Shown in pieces: positions 4,246-5,066 of a stretch of 5,066 bases of DNA. The notes under the pieces were generated by a model, which was not told the origin of the DNA, ran no database searches, and was given only the letters and a program-made list of their open reading frames with translations. The translations under genes and the position numbers were made by a program. The stretch is taken from contig CAYZJD010000342.1 of the NCBI GenBank assembly GCA_964478455.1, positions 1 to 5,066 of the forward strand, written 5' to 3'. Source of the DNA: CAYZJD01 sp964478455. GTDB taxonomy: Bacteria > Acidobacteriota > Terriglobia > Bryobacterales > Bryobacteraceae. Each line of letters starts with the position of its first letter. Within the stretch, counting starts at the first letter, position 1.

Positions 4246-5066
4246 ATGGTGAACTTCGAGCGGGCGCCCTTCCTGGTGATCTGGGAAGTGACGCAGGCCT
4301 GCGACCTTGCGTGCATTCACTGCCGCGCGTCGGCGATCGCCTGCCGCCATCCGCTGGAATTGACGCCGGAGGAAGGCGGCGCGCTGCTCGAAGAAGTGCG
4401 CCGGTTCGGAGATCCGCTGATGGTGTTCACGGGCGGTGATCCGCTGAAGAGACCCGACCTGTTCACGCTCCTGCGGCGGAGCGTGGAGGTGGGCCTCCGG
4501 ACCACGGTGACACCGAGCGCGACGCCGTTGCTGACGGCCGAAGCGATTGATGAGTTCCGCAGGTGTGGCGTGGCGCGGATGGCGGTGAGCCTGGACGGCC
4601 CGGACGCCGCCTCTCACGACGGCTTCCGCCGCGTGGAGGGATCGTTCGACCGCACCATGTTCGCGCTGGAGCATGCGCGCAGGGCCGGACTCGACACACA
4701 GGTGAATACGACGGTAACGCGCCACAACCTGGCGCGGCTCGCCGAGGTCGCGGAGATCGTGGCCGCGAGCGGTGCGAAGCTCTGGAGCGTGTTCTTCCTG
4801 GTGGTGACCGGCAGGGCGGCAGGGTCGGACGACCTTGCCGCCGAAGAGTACGAAGAGGTTTTCCGGTTCCTCTACGAGACGGCGAAGACGGCGCCGTTCG
4901 ACATCAAGACCACCGAGGCGCAGCACTACCGCCGCCACGTGGCGCAGCAGCGAAAGCAAGAAGGCAGGGCGGCGGGCACGCAGCAGGCTTCTTCGGAGAT
5001 CATCCAGCGCCAGGCGGGCATCAACGACGGCAAGGGCTTCGCATTCGTCTCGCACACCGGCGAGAT
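4246..5066 (+). CDS. Radical SAM/SPASM protein, AhbD/NirJ-like, 3' end missing
   Basis: The first 273 residues of a radical SAM enzyme; the frame is open to the window end. C19, C23 and C26 in ACDLACIHC form the CxxxCxxC motif that binds the 4Fe-4S cluster and S-adenosylmethionine. GGDP (63-66) takes the place of the usual GGEP motif, SLDG (115-118) and VNTTVTRHN (153-161) are further core strands. The opening IWEVTQACDLACIHCRASA resembles the heme-pathway enzymes AhbC, AhbD and NirJ. The end, from GINDGKGFAFVSHTGE (258-273), is where a SPASM region with extra cluster-binding cysteines should begin, outside the window. I recall this type as NCBI family TIGR04053, whose substrate is not established; that label is from memory. 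Cofactor or heme maturation and peptide modification are both possible. The ATG at 4246 is preferred because the -10 box and palindrome 2 are spaced to it; the GTG at 4249 is an alternative. It is divergent from the hemerythrin gene and probably co-regulated with it. Confidence 0.88.
   Translation, partial: MVNFERAPFLVIWEVTQACDLACIHCRASAIACRHPLELTPEEGGALLEEVRRFGDPLMVFTGGDPLKRPDLFTLLRRSVEVGLRTTVTPSATPLLTAEAIDEFRRCGVARMAVSLDGPDAASHDGFRRVEGSFDRTMFALEHARRAGLDTQVNTTVTRHNLARLAEVAEIVAASGAKLWSVFFLVVTGRAAGSDDLAAEEYEEVFRFLYETAKTAPFDIKTTEAQHYRRHVAQQRKQEGRAAGTQQASSEIIQRQAGINDGKGFAFVSHTGE

Noticed and set aside
4096..5055. Long minus-strand open frame continuous with the hemerythrin gene, reaching 5055
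   Set aside because: It runs antisense to the whole radical SAM gene, whose CxxxCxxC and other motifs are plainly coding. The extended part is Arg/His-rich without recognisable domains, and the AGGAGG at 4103-4108 sets the true start at 4095.

Overview
The window is GC-rich, gene-dense bacterial DNA with short intergenic gaps. It holds six protein genes in three blocks and no RNA gene, CRISPR array or insertion sequence that I can see. The protein types (stand-alone HipA-like kinase, class IV aminotransferase, purple-acid-phosphatase-like enzyme, RIC-like hemerythrin, an AhbD/NirJ-like radical SAM protein) and the compact -10-near-start promoters remind me of Acidobacteriota, perhaps the Solibacter/Bryobacter side. 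That placement is an impression from memory, not a proof.

Left block, plus strand (1-2156): the 3' part of a HipA-like kinase gene that enters from outside the window; a complete PLP fold-type IV aminotransferase; and a small protein made of two tandem zinc ribbons. The three are separated by gaps of 78 and 130 bases, so a tight operon is not evident. The aminotransferase appears to have its own promoter very close to its start codon.

Middle block, minus strand (2272-4095): a RIC-like hemerythrin-domain protein (4095 to 3544), followed 33 bases later by a secreted metallophosphoesterase of the purple acid phosphatase type (3510 to 2272). This block converges on the zinc-ribbon gene. The 115-base convergent gap holds only a 9-bp inverted repeat and small hairpins.

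Right block, plus strand (4246 to the window end): a radical SAM/SPASM protein, divergent from the hemerythrin gene and cut off by the window edge.

The most interesting part is the 150-base divergent gap 4096-4245. It carries two perfect GTGA/TCAC palindromes of the Crp/Fnr/HcpR type. Each lies about 29.5-30.5 bases from a candidate -10 hexamer, one facing each gene. This is the spacing of a class II activator site centred near -41.5. It suggests that one Crp/Fnr-family activator switches on the hemerythrin and the radical SAM protein together. Because hemerythrins of this type serve Fe-S repair and nitric oxide stress, and HcpR-type regulators respond to nitrosative or redox stress, I infer a stress or anaerobic module. 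The substrate of the radical SAM enzyme is unknown.
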